From contig VGPW01000002.1 in NCBI GenBank assembly GCA_016882545.1, forward strand, positions 1 through 64,000: 64,000 nt of DNA. The letters run 5' to 3'. The notes under the pieces are model-generated. The model saw only the letters and a program-made list of their open reading frames with translations. It was not told the DNA's origin and ran no database searches. Below, one piece after another: positions 1 through 7,456 of this stretch (position 1 is its first letter; every line of letters starts with the position of its first letter). The translations under genes were made by a program, and so were the position numbers. This DNA comes from Cyanobacteria bacterium M_surface_10_m2_179 (GTDB lineage Bacteria; Cyanobacteriota; Cyanobacteriia; PCC-6307; Cyanobiaceae).

Positions 1-998
1 TTTATGTGGGTTGGTTCGGTGTGCTGATGATTCCCTGCCTGCTGGCGGCCACCATCTGCTTCATCGTTGCCTTCATTGCGGCTCCCCCCGTCGACATCGA
101 CGGCATCCGTGAGCCTGTTGCCGGTTCGTTCATCTACGGCAACAACATCATTTCCGGTGCTGTGATTCCCAGCAGCAACGCCATTGGTCTGCACTTCTAC
201 CCCATCTGGGAAGCCGCCTCTCTGGATGAGTGGCTCTACAACGGCGGCCCCTATCAGCTGGTGGTGTTCCACTTCTTGATCGGCATCTCCTGCTACATGG
301 GCCGTCAGTGGGAACTCTCCTACCGCCTGGGCATGCGCCCCTGGATCTGCGTGGCCTACAGCGCTCCGCTGTCGGCAGCCATGGCTGTGTTCCTGGTGTA
401 TCCCTTCGGTCAGGGCTCCTTTTCGGATGGCATGCCCCTGGGCATTAGCGGCACCTTCAACTTCATGTTGGTGTTCCAGGCTGAGCACAACATCCTGATG
501 CACCCCTTCCACATGCTTGGTGTGGCTGGTGTGTTTGGTGGCTCCCTGTTCTCCGCCATGCACGGTTCGCTGGTGACCTCCTCCCTGGTGCGTGAAACCA
601 CCGAAACCGAGAGCCAGAACTACGGCTACAAGTTTGGCCAAGAGGAAGAGACCTACAACATCGTGGCCGCCCACGGTTACTTCGGTCGCCTGATCTTCCA
701 ATACGCCAGCTTCAACAACAGCCGCAGCCTGCACTTCTTCCTCGGTGCCTGGCCCGTGGTTGGCATCTGGTTCACCTCCATGGGGGTGAGCACGATGGCC
801 TTCAACCTGAACGGCTTCAACTTCAACCAATCCGTTCTGGATTCCCAGGGCAAGGTGATCAACACCTGGGCCGATGTGCTCAACCGCGCCAACCTTGGTA
901 TGGAAGTGATGCACGAGCGCAACGCTCACAACTTCCCGCTCGATCTGGCCACCACCCAGTCGGTTCCCGTGGCCCTCACCGCCCCGAGCATCGGCTGA
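1..998 (+). CDS. psbA: Photosystem II D1 protein, 5' end outside the window; Q130-type (D1:1-like)
   Basis: Translation [20 protein letters not shown]...[24 protein letters not shown]...[28 protein letters not shown] is unmistakable D1; frame is open to the window start. Confidence 0.99.
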   Translation, partial: YVGWFGVLMIPCLLAATICFIVAFIAAPPVDIDGIREPVAGSFIYGNNIISGAVIPSSNAIGLHFYPIWEAASLDEWLYNGGPYQLVVFHFLIGISCYMGRQWELSYRLGMRPWICVAYSAPLSAAMAVFLVYPFGQGSFSDGMPLGISGTFNFMLVFQAEHNILMHPFHMLGVAGVFGGSLFSAMHGSLVTSSLVRETTETESQNYGYKFGQEEETYNIVAAHGYFGRLIFQYASFNNSRSLHFFLGAWPVVGIWFTSMGVSTMAFNLNGFNFNQSVLDSQGKVINTWADVLNRANLGMEVMHERNAHNFPLDLATTQSVPVALTAPSIG

Positions 999-1022
999 GC
1001 TTCAGCCTCTGTTCGCTCCGCA

Positions 1023-1046
1023 CCCCCGCGTCAGCGGGGGTTTTTT
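1023..1046 (+). terminator. Rho-independent terminator of psbA
   Basis: CCCCCGC-GTCA-GCGGGGG followed by TTTTTT, 25 nt after the psbA stop. Confidence 0.93.
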
Positions 1047-1047
1047 C

Positions 1048-1725
1048 ATGGCCATGCTCAGCCCCTCGCCTGGATCAGCGCCCCGCCTGGTGGACGGGCC
1101 ATCCGCAGCGCCGGCCACCCTGCTGCTGGCCCACGGCGCCGGTGCACCCATGGATAGCCCCTTCCTGCAGGTGATCGCCGAGGAGCTGGCCCAACGGGGA
1201 TGGCGGGTGATCCGCTTCGAATTTCCCTACATGGCCCGCCGCCGCAGCACCGGCAAGCAGCAGGCTCCCGACCGGCAGCCGCTGCTGCTCGACACCTGGC
1301 GGCAGCAGGTGCAACGCGCCACAACGGAAGGACCGGTGCTGATCGGTGGCAAGTCGATGGGCGGGCGCATGGCCAGCCTGGTTGCCGATGAGTTGTTCGC
1401 GGCCGGATCAGTGCTGGGGTGTGTGTGTCTGGGCTATCCCTTCCATCCGCCCGGCAAGCCCGATCAGCTGCGCACCGCCCACCTGGCGGCCATGGCAGCG
1501 CCCTGTTTGATCCTGCAGGGCGAGCGCGACAGCTTTGGCCGGCGCGGAGAGATTGAGATGGAGGCGCTCTCCCCAGCCATCGAGATCGTCTGGATCCCGG
1601 ATGGTGATCACAGCTTCAAACCCACCAAGCGATCCGGCCTCAGCGAAGCGGCGAATCTGGCGTTGGCGATCGATCTGTGCGATCGCTTTATGACTTCGTG
1701 TTGTCGAGATCGCTCGGACGGCTGA
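1048..1725 (+). CDS. Alpha/beta hydrolase family protein (KANL3/Tex30-like, dienelactone hydrolase type)
   Basis: LLAHGAGAPMDSPFL, GGKSMGGRMAS nucleophile elbow, GDHSFKP His motif. Confidence 0.85.
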   Translation: MAMLSPSPGSAPRLVDGPSAAPATLLLAHGAGAPMDSPFLQVIAEELAQRGWRVIRFEFPYMARRRSTGKQQAPDRQPLLLDTWRQQVQRATTEGPVLIGGKSMGGRMASLVADELFAAGSVLGCVCLGYPFHPPGKPDQLRTAHLAAMAAPCLILQGERDSFGRRGEIEMEALSPAIEIVWIPDGDHSFKPTKRSGLSEAANLALAIDLCDRFMTSCCRDRSDG

Positions 1726-1804
1726 GCACGAACACCACGCCGGCTGTTAGGGCCAGACCAATCGCCACCATGGCCGCGATTGCAGCGCTGTAATCGGTCT
1801 GCAT
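1688..1804 (-). CDS. Predicted 38-aa single-transmembrane microprotein
   Basis: Reverse-strand ATG..TAA ORF MQTDYSAAIAAMVAIGLALTAGVVFVLSRPSDLDNTKS; hydrophobic helix; below ORF-track cutoff; 3' end overlaps the convergent hydrolase. Confidence 0.5.
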   Translation of the reverse strand: MQTDYSAAIAAMVAIGLALTAGVVFVLSRPSDLDNTKS

Positions 1805-1854
1805 GGTGGCGTGAAGAAGTGTTAATGAAGCTTAGGGGAGACCAGCCTCGGGCC

Positions 1855-2520
1855 TCAGCGCGCCAGTGCTTGCGCCATGGCGATGGGTTCCAGATCGCAG
1901 CTGCTGGTGATTTCGATGATCTGGCCGATCGAGGCCGGCGTGTTCAGGGCCTCCAGGCAGCAGCGGGCCACTAGGCGCCGGGGGATCGAGGCGCTGTCCT
2001 GCTGATCGGCGCCGCTGTAGCGGATGCCTTCTTGCTCGAGCTGCTCTTCTCGTTCCGAGAGGCCCCCGGGGCGGATCACGGTCCACTCGAGGCGGCTGCG
2101 CTCGAGGGCCTGCTCCCCTAGGCGCTTCCACACCAGGATCAGCCCAAACAGATTCAGGGGGTGCAGCCAGCGGCCGGCGCAGAGCGAACTCACTAGCACC
2201 ACGCGTTGCACGCCAACCCGCTCGCAGCTGCGCACCTGCTGCTCCACCCCCCAGGCATCCACCCGCAGCGGCGTGGTGAGGTCGATCGACGGGCGCGCAC
2301 CCGTGGCAATCACCAGGGCATCCACCCCCTGCAGCGCCGCATCCAGCGCTGCGGCATCGCCCAGCCGCAGGCGGTGCTGATCACAGCCCTGCAGCTGCTC
2401 CGGCACCAGCGAGTGCTCCTGGAGCAGCAGCCGCGGTTGATCGCCAGCCTGCAGCACTTCTTCGGCCACCCGGTAGCCGGTTTTGCCCGAGGCGCCGCTG
2501 ATGGCAATGGTGCGTGGCAT
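1855..2520 (-). CDS. NAD(P)-binding SDR/NmrA-like protein (atypical short-chain dehydrogenase)
   Basis: MPRTIAISGASGKTGYRVAEEVLQAG Rossmann motif; VVLVSSLCAG; WTVIRPGGL. Confidence 0.88.
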   Translation of the reverse strand: MPRTIAISGASGKTGYRVAEEVLQAGDQPRLLLQEHSLVPEQLQGCDQHRLRLGDAAALDAALQGVDALVIATGARPSIDLTTPLRVDAWGVEQQVRSCERVGVQRVVLVSSLCAGRWLHPLNLFGLILVWKRLGEQALERSRLEWTVIRPGGLSEREEQLEQEGIRYSGADQQDSASIPRRLVARCCLEALNTPASIGQIIEITSSCDLEPIAMAQALAR

Positions 2521-2783
2521 CCTTCGGTGCGTGAGCTTGGGCAGCACAGTCTGGCGAGCCTGGTCCGTTGGGCGTTGTGCGCCATGCCTCCACACCTTGA
2601 CGACGGCGATTGGCCGGTGGATCCAGGCCGGCCACTGGGCTTGCGGCTCCTGGCTCTGCTCGGTGCGCTGTCGTTCGTGATGCTCGGTTTGGGCAGCCTG
2701 GTGCCGCTCCTGCATCCCCAACATCCGCAGCCCAGGCCCCAGCGCGATCGCCCGGTGGCCGCCCTCTCGCCCCGGTTGGCGTG

Positions 2784-3977
2784 ATGGTGCTCGCCCTGGC
2801 CTTGATCGCTGTGGCCGCCGCCGCCGTGGTGGGGTTGCTGGTGCTCCAGCTCGGGTTGATCCGGGTGTTTTCGAGCGCCCCTCGCCTCGCCGCCCGCGAA
2901 CCTGCCGCTGCAGCGCTCCCCACCTCGCTCAGCGTGGTGATCCCGGCCTACAACGAAGCGGCCAACATCGCCGCGTGTCTCACCAGCGTGTTGGCCAACC
3001 AGCCACCCTGCAGCGATTGGCAGGTGGTGGTGGTGAACGATGGCTCCACCGATGCCACGGCCGCCCTGGCGCTGGAGGCGGCGGCGAGGAGCCCCGCTGC
3101 AGCTCGGTTTTCGCTGCTGCAGGCTGGCCCCCGGCCGTCCGGCGAGCGTTGGGTGGGTAAGAACTGGGCCTGCACCCGCGCCAGCGAGACGCTCGCCAGC
3201 GAGTGGCTGCTGTTTGTGGATGCCGATGTGCGGCTTCAACCCGATGCCGTGCAGCGGGCCCTGGCTCAGGCGATCGCTGATCAGGCCGATCTGCTCAGCC
3301 TGGCGCCCCGGCTGGGGTGCGCCTGCTTGGCGGAGTGGATGGTGCAGCCGATCATGGCCAGCCTGCTGGGCCTCGGCTTTCCGATCGAGGCGGCCAACGA
3401 TCCCGCTGATCCCACGGCCTTTGCCGCCGGCCCGTTCATGCTGTTTCGGCGCCTGAGCTACGAGCGCATCGGCGGCCATCGGGCCCTCGCCGCTGAGGTG
3501 GTGGAAGACCTGGCCCTTGCCCGCCAGATCAAGCAGAGCGGGTTGCGCCTCAGCTACCGGCTTGGCTTGGATGCCGTGGATCTGCAGATGTATCCCAACC
3601 TCGCCGCGCTCTGGGAGGGGTGGACCAAAAATTGGTTCCTGGGGCTCGACGCCGATGTGGCCAAGGCTCTGGCTGCTTCCAGCGCAGTGGTGGTGATGTT
3701 CAGCGGTCCGTGGCTGGTGGCGCCCGCCGCTGCTGTGTCGCTAGTGCTGGCTCCCGACCAGCCCGCGCTCGACGGAGCAGCGTTGCTGTTGTCGCTGATC
3801 GGTGTGGCGCAGCAGGCCCTGCTGCGCCTCTGGAGCCGCAGGGAGTTTCAGGTGCCTATGCACTGGTGGTGGCTGATGGGCTTGGGCGGGTTGCTGGTGG
3901 GGGCGATCGGACCAACCTCCACCTGGAGAAGTCTCACCGGCCGGGGCTGGACCTGGAAGGGCCGGCCCCTGGCTTGA
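2784..3977 (+). CDS. Family 2 glycosyltransferase with C-terminal membrane segments
   Basis: SVVIPAYNEAANI, VVVNDGSTDAT, FVDADVRL, EVVEDLALARQIK; start chosen at MVLALALIAV. Confidence 0.88.
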   Translation: MVLALALIAVAAAAVVGLLVLQLGLIRVFSSAPRLAAREPAAAALPTSLSVVIPAYNEAANIAACLTSVLANQPPCSDWQVVVVNDGSTDATAALALEAAARSPAAARFSLLQAGPRPSGERWVGKNWACTRASETLASEWLLFVDADVRLQPDAVQRALAQAIADQADLLSLAPRLGCACLAEWMVQPIMASLLGLGFPIEAANDPADPTAFAAGPFMLFRRLSYERIGGHRALAAEVVEDLALARQIKQSGLRLSYRLGLDAVDLQMYPNLAALWEGWTKNWFLGLDADVAKALAASSAVVVMFSGPWLVAPAAAVSLVLAPDQPALDGAALLLSLIGVAQQALLRLWSRREFQVPMHWWWLMGLGGLLVGAIGPTSTWRSLTGRGWTWKGRPLA

Positions 3978-3997
3978 GGCGTGCCTGGCTTGAGGCG

Positions 3998-4174
3998 TTA
4001 ACGACCCAGCTGGTTGCGGACGGCCTGTTGGGTGCAGGCCTTCTCCAGGAACCAGGCCTTCAGCAGATCCTTGGCGATGGCGCGCAGCTCGGCTGGGTTG
4101 TTGAGAGCATCGAGATCGCGGTTGCAGCGTTCCACTTCGAACGCTTGCACCATGGTGAGTTGGATCGCAGCCAT
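3998..4174 (-). CDS. Small conserved-looking protein (58 aa), paralogue of 4723..4902; possibly NblA-like
   Basis: MAAIQLTMVQAFEVERCNRDLDALNNPAELRAIAKDLLKAWFLEKACTQQAVRNQLGR; paralogy and promoter support a real gene. Confidence 0.75.
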   Translation of the reverse strand: MAAIQLTMVQAFEVERCNRDLDALNNPAELRAIAKDLLKAWFLEKACTQQAVRNQLGR

Positions 4175-4199
4175 CGTGGTTATGCGATGGGACGCGGCC

Positions 4200-4240
4200 A
4201 CCGTATGCAGTTGCAACGTTGCAGCCGTAGCTGTCACTAC
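4200..4240 (-). promoter_or_regulatory. Predicted NtcA-activated promoter of the 3998..4174 gene
   Basis: Reverse strand: GTA-GTGACAGC-TAC (4240..4227), 21-nt spacer, TACGGT (TAN3T, 4205..4200), then start codon at 4174. Confidence 0.6.
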
Positions 4241-4393
4241 GAAGCAGCAGCGTGCGTCAGCAACTGCCGATGGAGCCGTTGCTCGGCTGGCGCCACACCC
4301 ACCTGTAACGACAGGCACAACTTCAGAAAGTCTTCTCCCACAAAGCCCCCGAAGAAGCCTCCCCAGAACGCTTCCGCCGCATAGGTTGCCGCC

Positions 4394-4630
4394 ATGGCTC
4401 GCGCAATCTTTGTGCCGAAGGATCAGCGATCGGTTCAACCCGCCAGCTTGAAGTGGCAGGACGATGGTGAACTCTCAGCCCAGGATGTGTTCAATCTCGT
4501 GTGCCGGCTGCGCGCTGTTGAATCCGGCGCCACGAGCAATGAACTGTGGCGATTGGGGCAGAAGTATCCCCGCCAGAAGCCCCCGCAATCCTCCGCGCCG
4601 CCATCCCCGCCGCCATCCCCGCCGCTGTGA
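4394..4630 (+). CDS. Hypothetical protein with proline-rich C-terminus
   Basis: ORF MARAIFVPKDQRSVQPASLKWQDDGELSAQDVFNLVCRLRAVESGATSNELWRLGQKYPRQ...PPSPPPSPPL. Confidence 0.55.
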   Translation: MARAIFVPKDQRSVQPASLKWQDDGELSAQDVFNLVCRLRAVESGATSNELWRLGQKYPRQKPPQSSAPPSPPPSPPL

Positions 4631-4656
4631 GCGAATCGGGTTGATTGTGGGCATCC

Positions 4657-4697
4657 GTAGCTTCCGCTACGGGACGATTGTTGGCGCTGCATAGCGT
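4657..4697 (+). promoter_or_regulatory. Predicted NtcA-activated promoter of the 4723..4902 gene (and possibly mntCAB)
   Basis: GTA-GCTTCCGC-TAC (4657..4670), 21-nt spacer, TAGCGT (TAN3T, 4692..4697), ATG at 4723. Confidence 0.6.
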
Positions 4698-4722
4698 TCA
4701 GCCACTGTGAATCGGTGGATGA

Positions 4723-4902
4723 ATGGTGATGGCTGCAGACCTTTCGATCGATCAGCGCTTTGAACTCGAACGCTTCAGCCGTGCCATCGATGCCACCGCT
4801 GATCCCGATCAGTTGCGCGCCCTGGCCAAGCAGTTGCTGCAGGCCTGGCACACTCAGAAAGCAGCCACGCAGTGGGTGCTGACGCAGCAGCAGCCTTCCT
4901 AA
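4723..4902 (+). CDS. Small conserved-looking protein (59 aa), paralogue of 3998..4174; possibly NblA-like
   Basis: MVMAADLSIDQRFELERFSRAIDATADPDQLRALAKQLLQAWHTQKAATQWVLTQQQPS*, read directly; absent from the ORF track. Confidence 0.78.
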   Translation: MVMAADLSIDQRFELERFSRAIDATADPDQLRALAKQLLQAWHTQKAATQWVLTQQQPS

Positions 4903-4927
4903 GATCGAGGCTGAGCCGGCGGCCGGA

Positions 4928-5860
4928 TTGCCTATTTCGCTTCCACGCCTCTGGCCGCTCCTGCTGGGCATGTTGCTGGTGGGCTGCAGAGCGCATGCCC
5001 CCTCCGCCCCTCGTCCGTCAGGCGCTCAGCGGCCGGTGGTGCTCACCACCTTCACGGTGTTGGCCGACATGGCCCGGCAGGTGGCCGGTGATCGGTTGGA
5101 GGTGCGCTCGATCACCCGGCTGGGAGCCGAGGTGCATGGCTACGAACCCACCCCCAGCGATCTGGAGGCGGCCCAGGGCGCCAGCTTGATCGTGGCGAAC
5201 GGGCTCGGGCTCGAGCGCTGGGCGCAGCGCTTCGTGGCCAGTGCCGGTGCGGTGCCTACCGTTACCCTCAGCGCTGGCATGACACCGCTGTTGATCGAAG
5301 CGGATGCGGCCGCCGGCCAGCCCAACCCCCACGCCTGGATGTCGCCGCAGCGGGCTCAGCACTACGTGGATCGCCTGGCGCAGGCCTTCAGCCGCCTCGA
5401 TCCGGCCGGTGCCGCCACCTACAGCCGCAATGGCAGCCGCTACAAGCAGCAGCTCGCCGCCTTGGATCAGGAGCTGCGCCGCTCCCTGGCAGCCGTGCCT
5501 GCGGGCCAGCGCCTGCTGGTGAGCTGTGAGGGAGCGTTCAGTTATCTGGCCCACGACTATGGCCTCGATGAGGCATACCTCTGGCCGGTGAACGCTGAGA
5601 GTCAGATCACCCCGCGGCGCATGGCCGGGCTGATCGACACGGTGAAGCGCCGCAAGGTGCCGGTGGTGTTCTGCGAGAGCACCGTGAGTGATGAAGCGCA
5701 GCGGGAGGTGGCCCGAGCCTCGGGGGCGCGTTTCGGCGGTACGTTCTATGTGGATTCCCTCTCCGGCCCCTCCGGACCAGCGCCCTCCCTGTTGGCCCTG
5801 CTACGCCACAACGTGCATTTGATCCTCCAGGGCCTCGGGCCGGCGGACCCGCCGCGATGA
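4928..5860 (+). CDS. mntC: Metal (probably Mn) ABC transporter substrate-binding lipoprotein
   Basis: LLLGMLLVGC lipobox; NPHAWMSPQ; EGAFSYLAHDYGLDEAYLWPVNAESQITP; VVFCESTVSD, typical of MntC/ZnuA family. Confidence 0.9.
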   Translation: MPISLPRLWPLLLGMLLVGCRAHAPSAPRPSGAQRPVVLTTFTVLADMARQVAGDRLEVRSITRLGAEVHGYEPTPSDLEAAQGASLIVANGLGLERWAQRFVASAGAVPTVTLSAGMTPLLIEADAAAGQPNPHAWMSPQRAQHYVDRLAQAFSRLDPAGAATYSRNGSRYKQQLAALDQELRRSLAAVPAGQRLLVSCEGAFSYLAHDYGLDEAYLWPVNAESQITPRRMAGLIDTVKRRKVPVVFCESTVSDEAQREVARASGARFGGTFYVDSLSGPSGPAPSLLALLRHNVHLILQGLGPADPPR

Positions 5861-6618
5861 GCCCGGCCATGCAGCCCATCGCCACCTGCCCAGAGCCCCG
5901 CATCGCTGTGGAGCAGCTCTGCGTTGATTACAACGGCGAGGTGGCCCTCTACGACGCCAGCCTCACCCTGCCGGCCGGCTGTATCTGCGGTTTGGTGGGG
6001 ATGAACGGCGCCGGCAAATCCACGCTGTTCAAGGCGCTCACCGGCTTCGTGCGGCCCTCCCACGGGCGGATCCGCATCAACGGCCTGTCGGTGCTGGCGG
6101 CGCAGCAGCAGCAGGCGGTGGCCTACGTGCCCCAGAGCGAGGGCATTGATTGCCAGTTCCCAGTGTCGGTGTGGGATGTGGTGATGATGGGCCGCTATGG
6201 CTCGATGAACCTGCTGCGCATCCCGCGCCCTTCCGATCGGGTGGCCGTGCGCGATGCGCTGCAGCGGGTGGATCTGCTCGATCTGGCCCGGCGCCCGATC
6301 GGCGCCCTCTCCGGCGGCCAGCGCAAGCGGGCCTTCCTGGCCCGCGCCATCGCCCAGCGGGCCTCGGTGCTGTTGCTCGATGAACCCTTCAACGGCGTTG
6401 ATGTGCGCACGGAAACGCTGATGGCGCAGTTGTTTCTGCAGTTCCGCAGCGAGGGCCGCACGATCCTGATCTCCACCCACGACCTCAGCCACGTGAGCGA
6501 TTTCTGCGATCTGGTGGTGCTGATCAACCGCACCGTGCTCGCCTACGGCAACACCAGCGAGGTGTTCACCCCTGAAAACCTGGCCCGCACCTTCGGCGGC
6601 ATGGTGCCCAAGCGATGA
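5857..6618 (+). CDS. mntA: Metal ABC transporter ATP-binding protein
   Basis: GMNGAGKSTLFK Walker A, LSGGQRKRAFLARAIAQ signature, LLLDEPFNGVD; 4-nt overlap with upstream gene. Confidence 0.93.
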   Translation: MSPAMQPIATCPEPRIAVEQLCVDYNGEVALYDASLTLPAGCICGLVGMNGAGKSTLFKALTGFVRPSHGRIRINGLSVLAAQQQQAVAYVPQSEGIDCQFPVSVWDVVMMGRYGSMNLLRIPRPSDRVAVRDALQRVDLLDLARRPIGALSGGQRKRAFLARAIAQRASVLLLDEPFNGVDVRTETLMAQLFLQFRSEGRTILISTHDLSHVSDFCDLVVLINRTVLAYGNTSEVFTPENLARTFGGMVPKR

Positions 6619-7454
6619 CCTGGCTGCTCGATCCCCTCACCCACGCCTTCATGGTGCGTGCCCTGCTGGTGAGCGCCCTGGTGGGTGGCGTCTGCGGGCT
6701 GCTCTCCTGCTACATGACCCTCAAGGGCTGGGCCCTGATGGGGGATGCCGTGTCCCATGCGGTGATGCCGGGGGTGGTGGTGGCCTATGCCCTGGGTCTG
6801 CCCTTTTCGCTGGGGGCGTTTGTGTTTGGGGTGGGGTCGGTGGCGGCGATCGGGTTTGTGAAACAGAAATCGCGCATCAAAGAAGACACCGTGATCGGGT
6901 TGGTGTTCACCGGCTTCTTTGCCCTGGGGTTGGTGCTGGTGTCGAAGGTGCGCAGCAACATCGATCTCACCCACATCCTGTTTGGCAACGTGCTGGGGAT
7001 TTCCAGCTCCGATCTGCAACAGACCCTGCTGATCACGGCTCTGGTGGTGGTGCTGCTGCTGGTGTTCCGCCGCGACCTGCTGCTGTTCTGTTTCGATCCC
7101 ACCCACGCGCGCTCGATCGGCATCAACACCGGCCTGCTCCACTACCTGCTGTTGTCGGTTCTCTCGCTCACCGCTGTGGCCGGCCTGCAGACCGTGGGGG
7201 TGATTCTGGTGGTGGCGATGCTGGTGACCCCTGGGGCCACGGCCTATCTGCTCACCGATCGCTTTGATCGCATGACCGTGCTGGCGGTTGCCAGCAGCGT
7301 GCTCTCCAGCGTGATCGGGGTGTATGTGAGCTACTGGAGCGACAGCTCCACCGCCGGTTGCATCGTGCTGGTGCAAACGGGGCTGTTCCTGCTGGCTTTC
7401 CTGCTGGCCCCCCGCTACGGCATCCTGAACGCCCATCGCAGCCAGGCGTCGTAG
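6615..7454 (+). CDS. mntB: Metal ABC transporter permease (ABC-3 family)
   Basis: Polytopic; GDAVSHAVMPGVVVAYALG; AGLQTVGVILVVAMLVTPGATA. Confidence 0.93.
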   Translation: MTWLLDPLTHAFMVRALLVSALVGGVCGLLSCYMTLKGWALMGDAVSHAVMPGVVVAYALGLPFSLGAFVFGVGSVAAIGFVKQKSRIKEDTVIGLVFTGFFALGLVLVSKVRSNIDLTHILFGNVLGISSSDLQQTLLITALVVVLLLVFRRDLLLFCFDPTHARSIGINTGLLHYLLLSVLSLTAVAGLQTVGVILVVAMLVTPGATAYLLTDRFDRMTVLAVASSVLSSVIGVYVSYWSDSSTAGCIVLVQTGLFLLAFLLAPRYGILNAHRSQAS

Positions 7455-7456
7455 GC

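Noticed and set aside
4313-4326. CCTGT-AACG-ACAGG mini-hairpin and a GTA-N8-CAC near-match
   Set aside because: Too short, and no TAN3T box at the right distance, so not called an NtcA promoter for the 4394 ORF.
4435-4971. 178-aa minus-strand ORF spanning the second small gene
   Set aside because: Antisense to the paralogue-supported 4723..4902 gene; no domain features.
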